The notes under the pieces: generated by a model
The model's database searches: none
Told to the model about the DNA's origin: nothing
What the model saw: the letters and a program-made list of their open reading frames with translations, nothing else
Assembly (NCBI RefSeq): GCF_000282615.1
Contig: NZ_AKIY01000251.1
Location: forward strand, 1-46,838
Reading direction: 5' to 3'
DNA: 46,838 nucleotides
Origin: Bradyrhizobium sp. YR681
Lineage (GTDB): Bacteria > Pseudomonadota > Alphaproteobacteria > Rhizobiales > Xanthobacteraceae
In this document: positions 8,769-17,600 of the stretch, piece after piece
Position numbering within the stretch: position 1 is the first letter of the stretch
How the letters are laid out: the number at the start of each line of letters is the position of its first letter
Made by a program: the position numbers and the translations under genes

Positions 8769-9398
8769 ATGACTGTCGCTGTCAATTCCTCGCAGGCCGG
8801 CGAGCCGGTCTTCTATCTCGCCGACGAACACCCGCATCCGGAAGGCTACAGCACCTCGCTGGGCTTCTGGATCTACCTGATGAGCGACTGCCTCATCTTC
8901 GCGATGCTGTTCGCCGCCTTCGGCGTGCTCGGCGCCAACTACGCCGCCGGGCCCGCGCCGAAGGATTTGTTCGACCTCGACCTGGTCGCGGTGAACACCT
9001 CGATGCTGCTGCTGTCCTCGATCACCTATGGCTTCGCCATGCTGACCATGCAGCAGAACAAGGTCGCGCAGACGCAGATGTGGCTGGCGATCACCGGCCT
9101 GTTCGGCCTCGCCTTCATCGGCATCGAGCTCACCGAGTTCGCCCACATGATCCACGAAGGCGCCACGCCCCAGCGCAGCGCCTTCCTGTCCGCCTTCTTC
9201 ACCCTGGTCGGCACCCACGGCCTGCACGTCTCCTGCGGCCTGATCTGGCTGGTCACGCTGATGGTGCAGGTCCAGAAGTTCGGCCTGATCGAAGCCAACC
9301 GCCGCCGCCTGATGTGCTTGTCGATGTTCTGGCACTTCCTCGACGTGGTCTGGATCGGCGTCTTCACCTTCGTCTATCTCCTGGGAGTTCTGCGATGA
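8769..9398 (+). CDS. cyoC: Cytochrome o ubiquinol oxidase subunit III
   Basis: This 209-aa membrane protein has five predicted helices and is subunit III of the quinol oxidase. Family signatures are LGFWIYLMSDCLIFAMLFAA near the N-terminus, IGIELTEFAHMI and FFTLVGTHGLHVSCGLIW. Its ATG directly abuts the cyoB stop and its TGA overlaps the cyoD ATG (ATGA), indicating translational coupling. Confidence 0.95.
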   Translation: MTVAVNSSQAGEPVFYLADEHPHPEGYSTSLGFWIYLMSDCLIFAMLFAAFGVLGANYAAGPAPKDLFDLDLVAVNTSMLLLSSITYGFAMLTMQQNKVAQTQMWLAITGLFGLAFIGIELTEFAHMIHEGATPQRSAFLSAFFTLVGTHGLHVSCGLIWLVTLMVQVQKFGLIEANRRRLMCLSMFWHFLDVVWIGVFTFVYLLGVLR

Positions 9399-9775
9399 AC
9401 ACCGATACCCACGCAGCCGGCGCGCACGACCATCACCACGACGACGGCCACGCCCACAGCACGTTCTCGGGCTACATGCTCGGCTTCGTGCTCTCGGTGG
9501 TGCTGACCGCGATCCCGTTCTGGCTGGTGATGAGCGGCACGCTGCCGAGCAAGCAGATCACCGCGCTGGTCATCATGGCCTTCGCGATCGTGCAGATCGT
9601 CGTGCACATGATCTACTTCCTGCACATGAGCCCCAAGTCCGAGAATGGCTGGACCATGATGGCGCTGATCTTCACCATCGTCATGGTGGTGATCGCGCTG
9701 TCGGGTTCGCTGTGGGTGATGAACCACCTCAACAGCAACATGATGCCGATGCACGAGATGACGGGAATGAAGTGA
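9395..9775 (+). CDS. cyoD: Cytochrome o ubiquinol oxidase subunit IV
   Basis: This 126-aa protein has three membrane helices (FSGYMLGFVLSVVLTAIPFW, an ALVIMAFAIVQIVVHMIYFL-type segment, and a third near the C-terminus) and is the small assembly/stability subunit IV. The N-terminus is unusually His-rich (HDHHHDDGHAH, residues about 10-20), which might bind metal. The start is fixed by the ATGA overlap with cyoC; a longer upstream frame starting at 9080 is out of phase with cyoC coding and is an artefact. The stop overlaps the SURF1 GTG. Confidence 0.93.
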   Translation: MNTDTHAAGAHDHHHDDGHAHSTFSGYMLGFVLSVVLTAIPFWLVMSGTLPSKQITALVIMAFAIVQIVVHMIYFLHMSPKSENGWTMMALIFTIVMVVIALSGSLWVMNHLNSNMMPMHEMTGMK

Positions 9776-10620
9776 GCGAGATCCGGACCGTGACGAGCAG
9801 GGCAAAGGGCACGCGCCGCAAGGCCGCGCGCCCCGCCCTGTGGCTCGCGGTCCTCTCGCTTGCGGCCTTTGCCGTTCTGATTGCGCTCGGCGTCTGGCAG
9901 ATCGAGCGCCGCGCCTGGAAGCTGGCGCTGATCGACCGCGTCGAACAGCGCGTCCACGCTCCGGCCCAGCCGATCCCCTCGCCGGCGTCCTGGCCCGCGG
10001 TCTCCACCGCAAACGACGAATACAGGCACGTCAACGTCGCCGGCCGCTTCCTGCATGACCGCGAGACGCTGGTTCAGGCCGTCACCGAGGAAGGCGGCGG
10101 CTATTGGGTGCTGACGCCGCTCCTGCGCGACGACGGCACGATGGTCCTGGTCAATCGCGGCTTCGTGCCGTCCGAGCGGCGCGACGCATCGACCCGCCAG
10201 ACCGGCAATCCGGACGGCCGGGTCGAGATCACCGGCCTCTTGCGGATCACGGAGCCGAAGGGCGGATTCTTGCGGAACAACGTGCCCCAGCACAACCGCT
10301 GGTACTCGCGGGATGTTGCCGCGATTGCGGCGGCCCGCGGCCTCGACAAGGTCGCGCCGTTCTTCATCGATACCGACGCCGGATCACAAACCGCTGGCGG
10401 CCCAATCGGCGGATTGACCGTGATCCGCTTTCCCAATAACCACCTGATCTATGCGCTGACGTGGTTTGCCCTGGCTTTCATGCTGGCCGGCGGGCTTTTC
10501 GTTACATTCGGCGGCGGGCTATTCCGCCGCAAGCGCTTCGTCCACGAACCGGCCGGCGGCCCCGATGCCTCCGCCCGCAGGACGGGATCAGATGCTGGAA
10601 CGATCGTCGAACAGACCTGA
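9772..10620 (+). CDS. SURF1-family oxidase assembly protein
   Basis: This 282-aa SURF1 homologue (Shy1/CtaG-neighbour family) helps insert heme a or o into heme-copper oxidases. It has two terminal transmembrane helices (about 22-42 and 225-250) flanking a periplasmic domain with the family signatures LGVWQIERRAWKLALI, EYRHVNVAGRF, GGGYWVLTPL and VNRGFVPSERR. The GTG start overlaps the cyoD stop by three bases. A second GTG six codons in is possible. Its place after cyoD indicates it serves this quinol oxidase. The 3' end overlaps the regS start by 29 bp. Confidence 0.93.
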   Translation: MSEIRTVTSRAKGTRRKAARPALWLAVLSLAAFAVLIALGVWQIERRAWKLALIDRVEQRVHAPAQPIPSPASWPAVSTANDEYRHVNVAGRFLHDRETLVQAVTEEGGGYWVLTPLLRDDGTMVLVNRGFVPSERRDASTRQTGNPDGRVEITGLLRITEPKGGFLRNNVPQHNRWYSRDVAAIAAARGLDKVAPFFIDTDAGSQTAGGPIGGLTVIRFPNNHLIYALTWFALAFMLAGGLFVTFGGGLFRRKRFVHEPAGGPDASARRTGSDAGTIVEQT

Positions 10621-11989
10621 CGACGGAAGAACGCCTCCCCGACCGCTTGGCGAACTGGCCGTTACACTGCAATCGCAGGCGGACGCGCGCAGCGAGCTGA
10701 TCGGCGCTGCGCCCACCGACGACGAGACCAACCGCAAGAACATGGCGCTGCTTATCCAGCTGCGCTGGACCGCCGTGGTCGGCCAGATCGTGACCATCGG
10801 CGGCGTGCATTTCTGGCTCGGCATTCCCCTGCCCCTGGAGCGAATGGGCGCGGTGATCGGCGCGCTGGTGCTGCTCAATGTCTCCAGCCTGGTCTGGGTG
10901 CGCCATCGCGCCGCCGTCTCCAGCAACGAGCTGCTGGTCGCCTTGATGCTCGACGTCGCCGCGCTGACCGCGCAGCTTTACCTCAGCGGCGGCGCCACCA
11001 ATCCCTTCACCTCGCTGTTCCTGCTCCAGGTGACGCTCGCCGCCGTGCTGCTCGACGCCCGCTCGACCTGGTCGCTGGTGGCACTGACCTGCGCATGCTT
11101 CATCTGGCTGACGCTGGCCTACCGCCCGCTCGACCTGCCGCCGAACCCGCTCAGCGAGACCTACACGCTGACCGTCGCCGGCATGCTGCTGGGCTTTGCC
11201 CTCAACGCCGTGCTGCTGGTCGTGTTCGTCACCCGCATCAACAGGAATTTGCGCGAGCGCGATGCGCATCTGGCCGCGCTGCGCCAGCATGCCGCCGAGC
11301 AGGACCACATCGTCCGCATGGGCCTGCTCGCCTCCGGTGCCGCGCACGAGCTCGGCACGCCGCTCGCCTCGCTCTCGGTCATCCTGAGCGACTGGCGCCG
11401 CATGCCCGACCTCGCGGCCGATCAGGAACTCGCCGAGGACCTCTCCGAGATGGAGACCTCGCTGCAACGCTGCAAGTCGATCGTGACGGGCATCCTGGTC
11501 TCGGCGGGCGAAGCGCGCGGCGAAGGCTCCTCGCCGACCACGGTGACGGCCTTCGTCACCGCGCTGGTGGAGGAGTGGCGCGACGCGCGCTCGGCGCGCA
11601 CGCTGTATTTCGTCAACACCTTCGGCGAAGACGTCGCGATCGTCTCGGACATCGCGCTGAAGCAGGTGATTTTCAACGTGCTCGACAACGCCTACGAGGT
11701 CTCGCGCGACTGGGTCGAACTGCTGGCCGAGCGCGAGGGCGACAATCTGGTGCTGTCGATCAGCGACCGTGGCCCCGGCTTTGCGCCGGAGATGCTGGTA
11801 CAGCTCGGAAAGCCCTACCAGTCGAGCAAGGGCCGCGCCGGCGGCGGGCTCGGCTTGTTCCTGGTGGTGAACGTGGTGCGCAAGCTGGGCGGCAGCGTGA
11901 CCGCCGAGAACCACCGGAAGCGCGGTGCCACCGTGCGCCTGACGCTGCCGCTCGCAACGCTCGCGATTGGAGGCAGCTTTGACGCCTGA
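10592..11989 (+). CDS. regS: Redox-sensing membrane histidine kinase RegS (RegB/PrrB/ActS family)
   Basis: This 465-aa sensor kinase has about six membrane helices (residues 50-215) and a cytoplasmic HisKA/HATPase region. The quinone-binding motif GGATNPF is at about 133-139, the phospho-acceptor in AAHELGTPLASLS is H252, and a Cys at about 294 (LQRCKSIVTGI) sits 42 residues later, close to the His-Cys spacing of the RegB redox box. The ATP lid (DRGPGF ... GGGLGLFLVVNVV) is intact. In the family, oxidised quinone and Cys oxidation shut the kinase off, so it reports on electron-transport redox state. The gene begins inside the end of SURF1 and overlaps regR, so it appears part of the oxidase operon. 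Start: ATG at 10592; longer frames run into SURF1. Confidence 0.92.
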   Translation: MLERSSNRPDDGRTPPRPLGELAVTLQSQADARSELIGAAPTDDETNRKNMALLIQLRWTAVVGQIVTIGGVHFWLGIPLPLERMGAVIGALVLLNVSSLVWVRHRAAVSSNELLVALMLDVAALTAQLYLSGGATNPFTSLFLLQVTLAAVLLDARSTWSLVALTCACFIWLTLAYRPLDLPPNPLSETYTLTVAGMLLGFALNAVLLVVFVTRINRNLRERDAHLAALRQHAAEQDHIVRMGLLASGAAHELGTPLASLSVILSDWRRMPDLAADQELAEDLSEMETSLQRCKSIVTGILVSAGEARGEGSSPTTVTAFVTALVEEWRDARSARTLYFVNTFGEDVAIVSDIALKQVIFNVLDNAYEVSRDWVELLAEREGDNLVLSISDRGPGFAPEMLVQLGKPYQSSKGRAGGGLGLFLVVNVVRKLGGSVTAENHRKRGATVRLTLPLATLAIGGSFDA

Positions 11990-12512
11990 CCGTTCGCTCA
12001 TCGTCGTCGAGGACGACGAAGGTTTTGCGCGCACGCTGAAGCGCTCGTTCGAGCGCCGCGGCTACGAGGTCGTGCTGGCCGCCTCGATCGAAGAGGTGCG
12101 CAAGGTGCTGGAGGAGCGCTCCTTCGGCCATGCCGTGGTCGACCTCAAGCTTGGCGGCGCCTCCGGCCTTGCCTGCGTCGAGCTGCTGCACACGCATGAT
12201 CCCGACATGCTGATCGTGGTGCTGACGGGCTTTGCCAGCATCTCCACCGCCGTCGAGGCGATCAAGCTCGGCGCCTGCCACTACCTGGCAAAGCCGTCGA
12301 ACACCGACGACATCGAGGCCGCCTTCAACAAGGCCGAGGGCAACGCCGAGGTCGCGCTCGATGCACGGCCGACCTCGATCAAGACACTGGAATGGGAGCG
12401 CATTCACCAGACCTTGATCGAGACCGATTTCAATATCTCGGAAGCGGCGCGGCGGCTCGGGATGCACCGCAGGACTCTCGCTCGGAAACTCGAGAAGCGG
12501 CCGGTGAAGTAG
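11979..12512 (+). CDS. regR: Response regulator RegR (RegA/PrrA/ActR family)
   Basis: This 177-aa DNA-binding response regulator has a receiver domain (acidic pair in VVEDDEGF, phosphorylated Asp55 in VVDLKLGGASG, conserved Lys in LAKPSN) and a Fis-type helix-turn-helix at the C-terminus (NISEAARRLGMHRRTLARKL), the hallmark of RegA/RegR/ActR. It should be phosphorylated by RegS and control respiratory and, in rhizobia, nitrogen-fixation genes. The start is an unusual TTG chosen because GGAGG lies 5 bases upstream (11969-11973); another TTG at 11967 overlaps that site. It overlaps regS by 11 bp. Confidence 0.93.
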   Translation: MTPDRSLIVVEDDEGFARTLKRSFERRGYEVVLAASIEEVRKVLEERSFGHAVVDLKLGGASGLACVELLHTHDPDMLIVVLTGFASISTAVEAIKLGACHYLAKPSNTDDIEAAFNKAEGNAEVALDARPTSIKTLEWERIHQTLIETDFNISEAARRLGMHRRTLARKLEKRPVK

Positions 12513-12524
12513 TTCTGCGAGCAC

Positions 12525-12600
12525 GTAGGGTGGGTTAGCGAAGCGTAACCCACCAACTTCGTTCGTCATTCTCTGACGCAGGGTGGATTACGCCCTGCGA
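12525..12600. repeat. Intergenic repeat, GTAGGGTGGGTTAGCG family
   Basis: GTAGGGTGGGTTAGCGAAGC followed by GTAACCCACC forms a hairpin just after regR; a degenerate second half (GGGTGGATTACGCC) follows. A better-conserved member of the same family is at 40048-40135. It may end regR transcripts. Confidence 0.75.
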
Positions 12601-12618
12601 AGCGACCACGACGCGACG

Positions 12619-12656
12619 CCCCAAACAAAAAGCCCGGCCAAACGGGCCGGGCTTTC
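12619..12656 (-). terminator. Rho-independent terminator of carD
   Basis: Read on the minus strand, an 11-bp stem (AAAGCCCGGCC pairing with GGCCGGGCTTT, 12629-12655) with a 5-base loop is followed by a T-rich run (TTTTTGTTT). It lies 25 bp after the carD stop. Confidence 0.85.
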
Positions 12657-12679
12657 GATCTGTTGCGATCGACCTGGGC

Positions 12680-13492
12680 TTACGCAGCCTCGTCGGCGAC
12701 GGTGGTGTCGTCGCCATCGGCATCGTCGGCACCCTCGGCATCCGCCTCACCTTCGCCCTCGGCGGCTTCTGCCTTGGCGTTGCGGCGCGGGCTCTTGGCG
12801 AGCTGGGACTCGATTTCCTTGACCGCTTCGGTCTCGGTCGAGTGCTGCACCACCGCGATCTCGCGGGACAGACGGTCGAGCGCCGCTTCATAGAGCTGGC
12901 GTTCGCTGTAGGACTGCTCCGGCTGCGACTCCGAGCGATAGAGGTCGCGCACGACTTCCGCGATCGCGACGATGTCGCCCGAGTTGATCTTTGCTTCGTA
13001 CTCCTGGGCGCGGCGCGACCACATGGTGCGCTTGACGCGGGCACGGCCCTTCAGCGTCTCGAGCGCCTTCTTGACGAGGGCAGGCTCGGACAGCTTGCGC
13101 ATGCCGACATTGGCGACCTTGGCGGTCGGCACGCGGAGCGTCATCTTGTCCTTGATGAAGTTGATGACGAACAGCTCGAGCTTCGCGCCGGCGATCTCCT
13201 GCTCCTCGATGGCCAGGATCTGGCCGACGCCGTGAGCGGGATAGACCACGAATTCGTTGGCCTTGAAGCCCTGACGCTGGGTCACGACCTTCTTTTCCTC
13301 GACCTTCGGCGCAGGTGCAGCGGCCTTCACAGCCGGCTTCGCAGCGGCGACAGGTGCCTTGGCGGGAGCAGCGGCAACGGGGGCCTTCGGCGCGACGGGC
13401 TTGGCAGCGGGAGCCTTGACGGCAGCGGGCTTGGCAACAGCAGGCTTTGCAGCGGTCGCTTTCGCGGCCGGTTTGGCAGTCTTGTTAGGCAT
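12680..13492 (-). CDS. carD: CarD-family transcriptional regulator with Ala/Lys/Pro-rich N-terminus
   Basis: CarD proteins bind the RNA polymerase beta subunit and stabilise open promoter complexes. After an Ala/Pro/Lys-rich, histone-H1-like stretch (about 1-75), the CarD RNA-polymerase-interaction domain begins at KANEFVVYPAHGVGQILAIE and the helical DNA-contacting domain follows (TLRVPTAKVANVGMRKLSEP, RVKRTMWSRRAQEYEAKINS). The C-terminus is strongly acidic (GEGEADAEGADDADGDD). The start used is ATG (MPNKTAKPAAK), giving 270 aa. A GTG at 13690 would add 66 residues of similar Lys/Ala/Ser-rich composition without a clear ribosome binding site; this alternative is open. Confidence 0.9.
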   Translation of the reverse strand: MPNKTAKPAAKATAAKPAVAKPAAVKAPAAKPVAPKAPVAAAPAKAPVAAAKPAVKAAAPAPKVEEKKVVTQRQGFKANEFVVYPAHGVGQILAIEEQEIAGAKLELFVINFIKDKMTLRVPTAKVANVGMRKLSEPALVKKALETLKGRARVKRTMWSRRAQEYEAKINSGDIVAIAEVVRDLYRSESQPEQSYSERQLYEAALDRLSREIAVVQHSTETEAVKEIESQLAKSPRRNAKAEAAEGEGEADAEGADDADGDDTTVADEAA

Positions 13493-13839
13493 TGCGCTTC
13501 TTTTGTTCTTCGAGGACTTTGCAGCCGGCGCCTTCGTCGCGGTCCGACCCTTGGATGCGCTACGGCTGGCCGCGGCGACTTTTTTGGCCTCCTTATGGGA
13601 AGCCCTCGCTGAAGTACTCTTTTTACGCGTTTTCTGTGACACAGCCTGCGCGCGGAAACTGCCACGCCCCTGTTCGACATTTGGTTTCACGGGAACCCAA
13701 CGGGGCCAACTGGGCTGACCGGGGGTTCAGCTTAATGTGCCCAATATAGCACATTTCCCGCAAAAATCAATGATTTAGGGGTCTTCAGGGCTGGTTTTCG
13801 ACGCTGACGAAGGTATTAGGGTTAAGTTTGCGCCGGAAT
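13493..13839. other. Region between fdxA and carD: open frame upstream of carD plus intergenic DNA
   Basis: Positions 13493-13690 continue the carD frame without a stop and encode a Lys/Ser/Ala-rich segment, so the real carD start may lie there. Positions 13691-13839 look intergenic: AT-richer than the surroundings (for example CCAATATAGCACATTT near 13740) and a likely place for the carD promoter. Confidence 0.5.
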
Positions 13840-14178
13840 TCAGTCTCCGGAGCCGGGGTTCGGAGAAAAATATTTCTCGAACTTGCCTTCCTGCCCGTCG
13901 AATTCCTTCGCGTCTTCGGGCGATTCTTTCTTCTGGGTGATGTTCGGCCAGCTCTTGGCGTAGTCGGCGTTGACCTGGAGCCACTTTTCCAGGCCCGGTT
14001 CCGTGTCCGGCTTGATGGCGTCGGCGGGGCATTCCGGCTCGCACACGCCGCAGTCGATGCACTCGTCAGGATGGATGACGAGCATGTTGTCGCCCTCGTA
14101 GAAACAATCGACCGGGCAGACCTCGACGCAGTCGGTGTACTTGCACTTGATGCAGTTTTCAGTGACGACGTAAGTCAT
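13840..14178 (-). CDS. fdxA: 7Fe ferredoxin FdxA
   Basis: This 112-aa electron carrier carries one 3Fe-4S and one 4Fe-4S cluster. The cysteines follow the FdxA pattern: Cys9, Cys17 and Cys50 for the 3Fe cluster, and Cys21, Cys40, Cys43 and Cys46 for the 4Fe cluster (segments CIKCKYTDCVEVCPVDCF and CIDCGVCEPECPADAI). The C-terminal extension (EKWLQVNADYAKSWPNITQK) is typical of alphaproteobacterial FdxA. It lies between the S4/helicase pair and carD, all on the minus strand, an order often seen in Rhizobiales. Confidence 0.96.
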   Translation of the reverse strand: MTYVVTENCIKCKYTDCVEVCPVDCFYEGDNMLVIHPDECIDCGVCEPECPADAIKPDTEPGLEKWLQVNADYAKSWPNITQKKESPEDAKEFDGQEGKFEKYFSPNPGSGD

Positions 14179-14304
14179 CCAACGCTCCGAAAAGCTCTTC
14201 TAAAAGTCGCGGCTTGCGTAGCGCGGATGGCCCGGCGCTGCAAGGTCGGGAAGCCCCGATCATGACGGCTTTATGTGTTTGATCGACCAAGAAATGAATT
14301 CAAA

Positions 14305-14320
14305 GCGCAATTAATTGCGC
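14305..14320. other. 16-bp perfect palindrome at the 3' end of the S4 gene
   Basis: GCGCAATTAATTGCGC spans the stop codon of the minus-strand S4-domain gene. Read on the minus strand it is followed by TTTG, so it might act as a weak terminator hairpin; an operator role for fdxA is an alternative. Evidence is limited to the symmetry. Confidence 0.35.
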
Positions 14321-14598
14321 CAAGAACTTTGATTCCCTTCGCTCAGCTCCTCGTAGAGCACGCGCGCAGAGGCCGCATCGCCGCGCTTCTCGTTGAAGGC
14401 GACCACCTTCAGCACACGCACGGTGCGATCGAGCGCGACGGTGATCACGTCGCCGATCTTGATCGCGTGGCCGGGCGATTTCTCGCGTGAGCCGTTGACG
14501 CGGACGTGGCCGGACTCGACGAGCTCGGCCGCGGAGGTGCGCGCTTTCACCACCCGCGCGTGCCACAGCCATTTGTCGATGCGCTGCCGCTCGGTCGT
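14311..14598 (-). CDS. S4-domain RNA-binding protein (Hsp15-like), apparent ACG start
   Basis: This small S4-fold protein probably binds structured RNA, as Hsp15 binds stalled 50S subunits. The frame reads TTERQRIDKWLWHARVVKAR, then ELVESGHVRVNGSREKSPGH, which is the complete S4 domain. No ATG, GTG or TTG lies at the expected start; a codon ACG (14596-14598) sits 7 bases after AAGGAG, exactly where an ATG would be, so translation may begin at ACG (95 aa). Starting at the internal GTG (14551-14553) would delete the conserved RIDKWLWHAR helix. The ribosome binding site lies inside the last codons of the helicase gene, whose TGA ends 5 bp upstream, so the two are coupled. Confidence 0.82.
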   Translation of the reverse strand, partial: TTERQRIDKWLWHARVVKARTSAAELVESGHVRVNGSREKSPGHAIKIGDVITVALDRTVRVLKVVAFNEKRGDAASARVLYEELSEGNQSSWRN

Positions 14599-14602
14599 GG
14601 GA

Positions 14603-17600
14603 TCACTCCTTGCGGCCGGACAGCTGCTCCTTCAGCGCGGCGAGCTTTGCGAAGGGCGAGTTCGGATCGGCGGGACGGTCGCGCTCGCGTGGGTTGGCGC
14701 TCGATGCGTACGGACGCAGCGACGGACCGCCCTGGCGGTCGCGCCCCTTGTCGCGGTCCCGGCCACGATTGTCGCGGCCCTTGTCGCGATCGCCGCCGAA
14801 TTTCTTGTTGTCGCGGTTGCGATCCTTGTTGTCGCGATCCTTGCCCTCGAAACGGCGGTTTCCGTCACCGCGCCCCTCGGGACGCGGCGCACCTTCAGCA
14901 CCACCTTCGCGCGGCTTGCGGAAGTCTCGGCCGCCATCGCGGCGATGTCCGCCATGACGATGACGCTCGTTGCGCTTCTCGCCGTCGGCAGCCGGCGCGG
15001 CCTCGCCCTCTGCGGGCGCGGCACCCGCTTCGGCACCGGCCTGCGGACGCTGGTTGTTGTTGTGACGCTGGTGGCGATGACGCTCGTGACGCGGCTTGCG
15101 GTCCTCGTGACGGCCGCCGGGGCGCCAGACCTCGACGAGCTCCGGCTCGGCGGGCGTGGCTGCGGCCTCGACGGGTGCGGCGGCATCGGCCGATGCGGCG
15201 GCTTCCGTCGCGGCGGTCTCGGCCGGAGCGGCGTCAGCCACGGCCTCCGCGGGCGCAGCGGCTTCTTCCTCGGCCGGCGGCGCGATGCCGGGGGCATCCT
15301 CGGGCGTGACGGGTGCTTCAGCAGAGGCCTCGAGCGCCGGCTCCTCGTGGGCGGGCTCGTCGTGCTGCTCCATGCCGGGCGCGTCTTCGACGGTGACCGG
15401 CTCGGCCGCGGCTTCGATCGTTGTATCAACCGGTGCTGCGGCGTCCTCGGTCGCGGGCGCCTCGGCAGAAGCTTCTGCCGCAGGGGTCTCCGCAGCAGAC
15501 GTCTCCGCAGCCGGCGTCTCCGCGACAGGCGCGGCCGGCTTCACCGGCAGCGGCGCACGCTTCTCCATGCGGTAGCCGAGCGCGCGCAGCACGGAGGCAA
15601 AGTCCTCGCCGGCCGAACCGGTGAGCGAGGTCATCGCCTGCGTCACCACGAAGCTGCGGCCGTCGAACGCGCCGGCGGGCTTTTCGCCGGGCGCGTTCTC
15701 GCGCCAGGCCAGCGCCGGGCGGATCAGATCGGCAAGGCGCTCCAGGATGTCGACGCGCACGGCGCGCTCGCCGGCCTGCTTGTAGCCGAGCACGCGATAG
15801 GCATCGCGCGGCAGCTGCTTGTCGACCGGGAACGAGGTGCGGCCGGACGACGCCAGATGCTGCGCGCCCGACAGCGAGGACAGATCGACATTGTCCTGCT
15901 TCAGCGCCCAGAGCAGCGCGGCCAGCGCGCGGCCGGCGGGCTTGAGCAGCCCGGGGAAATAGATGTGATAGGCGCCGAAGCGCACGCCGTACTTCCGCAG
16001 CACGGCACGCGAGGGCTGGTCGAGATCCTTCAGCTCGCTGGCGATCTTCGGCCGCTCGAGCACGCCGAGCGCCTCGACCAGCTGATAGGCGATGCCGCGG
16101 GCAATGCCGGTGACGTCCTCGGCCTTGGACAGCTCGAACAGCGGCCCGAGCAGCTTTTCGATATGGGTCTTGAGCCAGAGCTCGAGGCGGGCCTGCACCT
16201 TCTCCCGCGGTGCGCCGGTCAGGCGCTCGTCGGAGATGATGCGGATGCGCGGATGCAGCGCCTCCTCTGCGGCGGACAGTCGCGCCACGGCATCGCCGGT
16301 CCAGCGGATGGTGCCTTCCGAGGTCAGCACGAACTGGTCGTCCGGTGCATTGCCCAGTTTCTCGGCGCGCGCGTTGATCTCGCCGGCGAGCACCGCTTGG
16401 GCCGCAGCCTGCAAGGCTTTCGCATCGGAGCCTGCTTCCGCAGCATCCGGTGCAAAGGTGAAGCCATCGAGACGGCCGATGACATGGCCTTCGACGATGA
16501 CTTCGCCGGTCTTGCCGATTTCAGTATTCAAGCTCGTGTTCTCCCGCAGGCGGCGCATCAATACACTGGTCCGGCGATCAACGAAACGCTCAGTCAAGCG
16601 TTCATGGAGCGCATCCGATAATTTATTTTCGACCTCGCGGGCGATCCCCTGCCAGCGTTCGGGGTCTCTCAGCCAGTCCGGGCGGTTGGCGACGAAGGTC
16701 CAGGTGCGGATTTGCGCGATCCGGGCCGACAGCGTGTCGATGTCGCCGTCGACGCGGTCGGCCTGGTCGATTTGGGCCGCGAACCAGGAATCGGGGATGC
16801 AGCCCTTCTGCATCAGGAAGCCATACAGCGTCGTCACCAGCTCCGCATGGGCCGCGGGTGACAGTTTTCGGTAGTCCGGGACCTGGCAGGCCTCCCAGAG
16901 ACGCTCCACGGCGGCCTTGCCATGTGCGGTATCGCGCACATCGGCGTCGCGGGCGGCATGATCCAGCACGCGCATGTCCTCGGCGATCGGGGCGCGGGTC
17001 AGCGCCTCATGGCCGGGCGACTGGTTCAGCGACACCTGGAGCGCGCCGAGGGAGGAGAAATCCAGCTTCGAATTGCGCCATTGCAGCATCTTCACGTTTT
17101 CGAAGGTGTGGTTCTGGAGCGCGTTGACCAGCTCGGGCTCGAACGGCGCACAGCGCCCTGTCGTCCCGAAGGTGCCGTTGCGCGTGGCGCGGCCGGCGCG
17201 GCCGGCGATCTGCGCGAATTCGGACGGCGTCAGGCGGCGGAACTGGTAGCCGTCGAATTTGCGGTCGGAGGCGAAGGCAACGTGGTCGACGTCGAGATTG
17301 AGGCCCATGCCGACGGCGTCGGTGGCGACGAGATAGTCGACGTCGCCGTTCTGGAACATCTCGACCTGCGCATTGCGCGTGCGGGGCGAGAGCGAGCCCA
17401 GCACCACGGCGGCGCCGCCATGCTGGCGCTTGATCAGCTCGGCGATGGCGTAGACCTCGTCGGCGGAGAACGCGACGATGGCGGTGCGGCGCGGCTGGCG
17501 CGTGATCTTGCGGTCGCCGGCGAATTCCAGCTGCGACAGCCGCGGGCGCGTGATCATGGACACGCCGGGCAGCAGCCGCTCGATGATCGGACGCATCGTC

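Noticed and set aside
6756..9335. An 859-codon open frame antisense to cyoB and cyoC.
   Set aside because: Its composition (Asp, Glu, His, Arg, Gln runs) is typical of the reverse frame of GC-rich coding DNA, and the sense frame encodes textbook CyoB and CyoC.
9712..9771. SURF1 starting 20 codons upstream at 9712.
   Set aside because: That extension lies entirely within the well-supported cyoD coding sequence; the GTG at the cyoD stop is the natural coupled start.
14393..16621. A 742-codon open frame opposite the helicase gene.
   Set aside because: It is a low-complexity mirror of the helicase and its repeat tail; it has no recognisable domain and no ribosome binding site.
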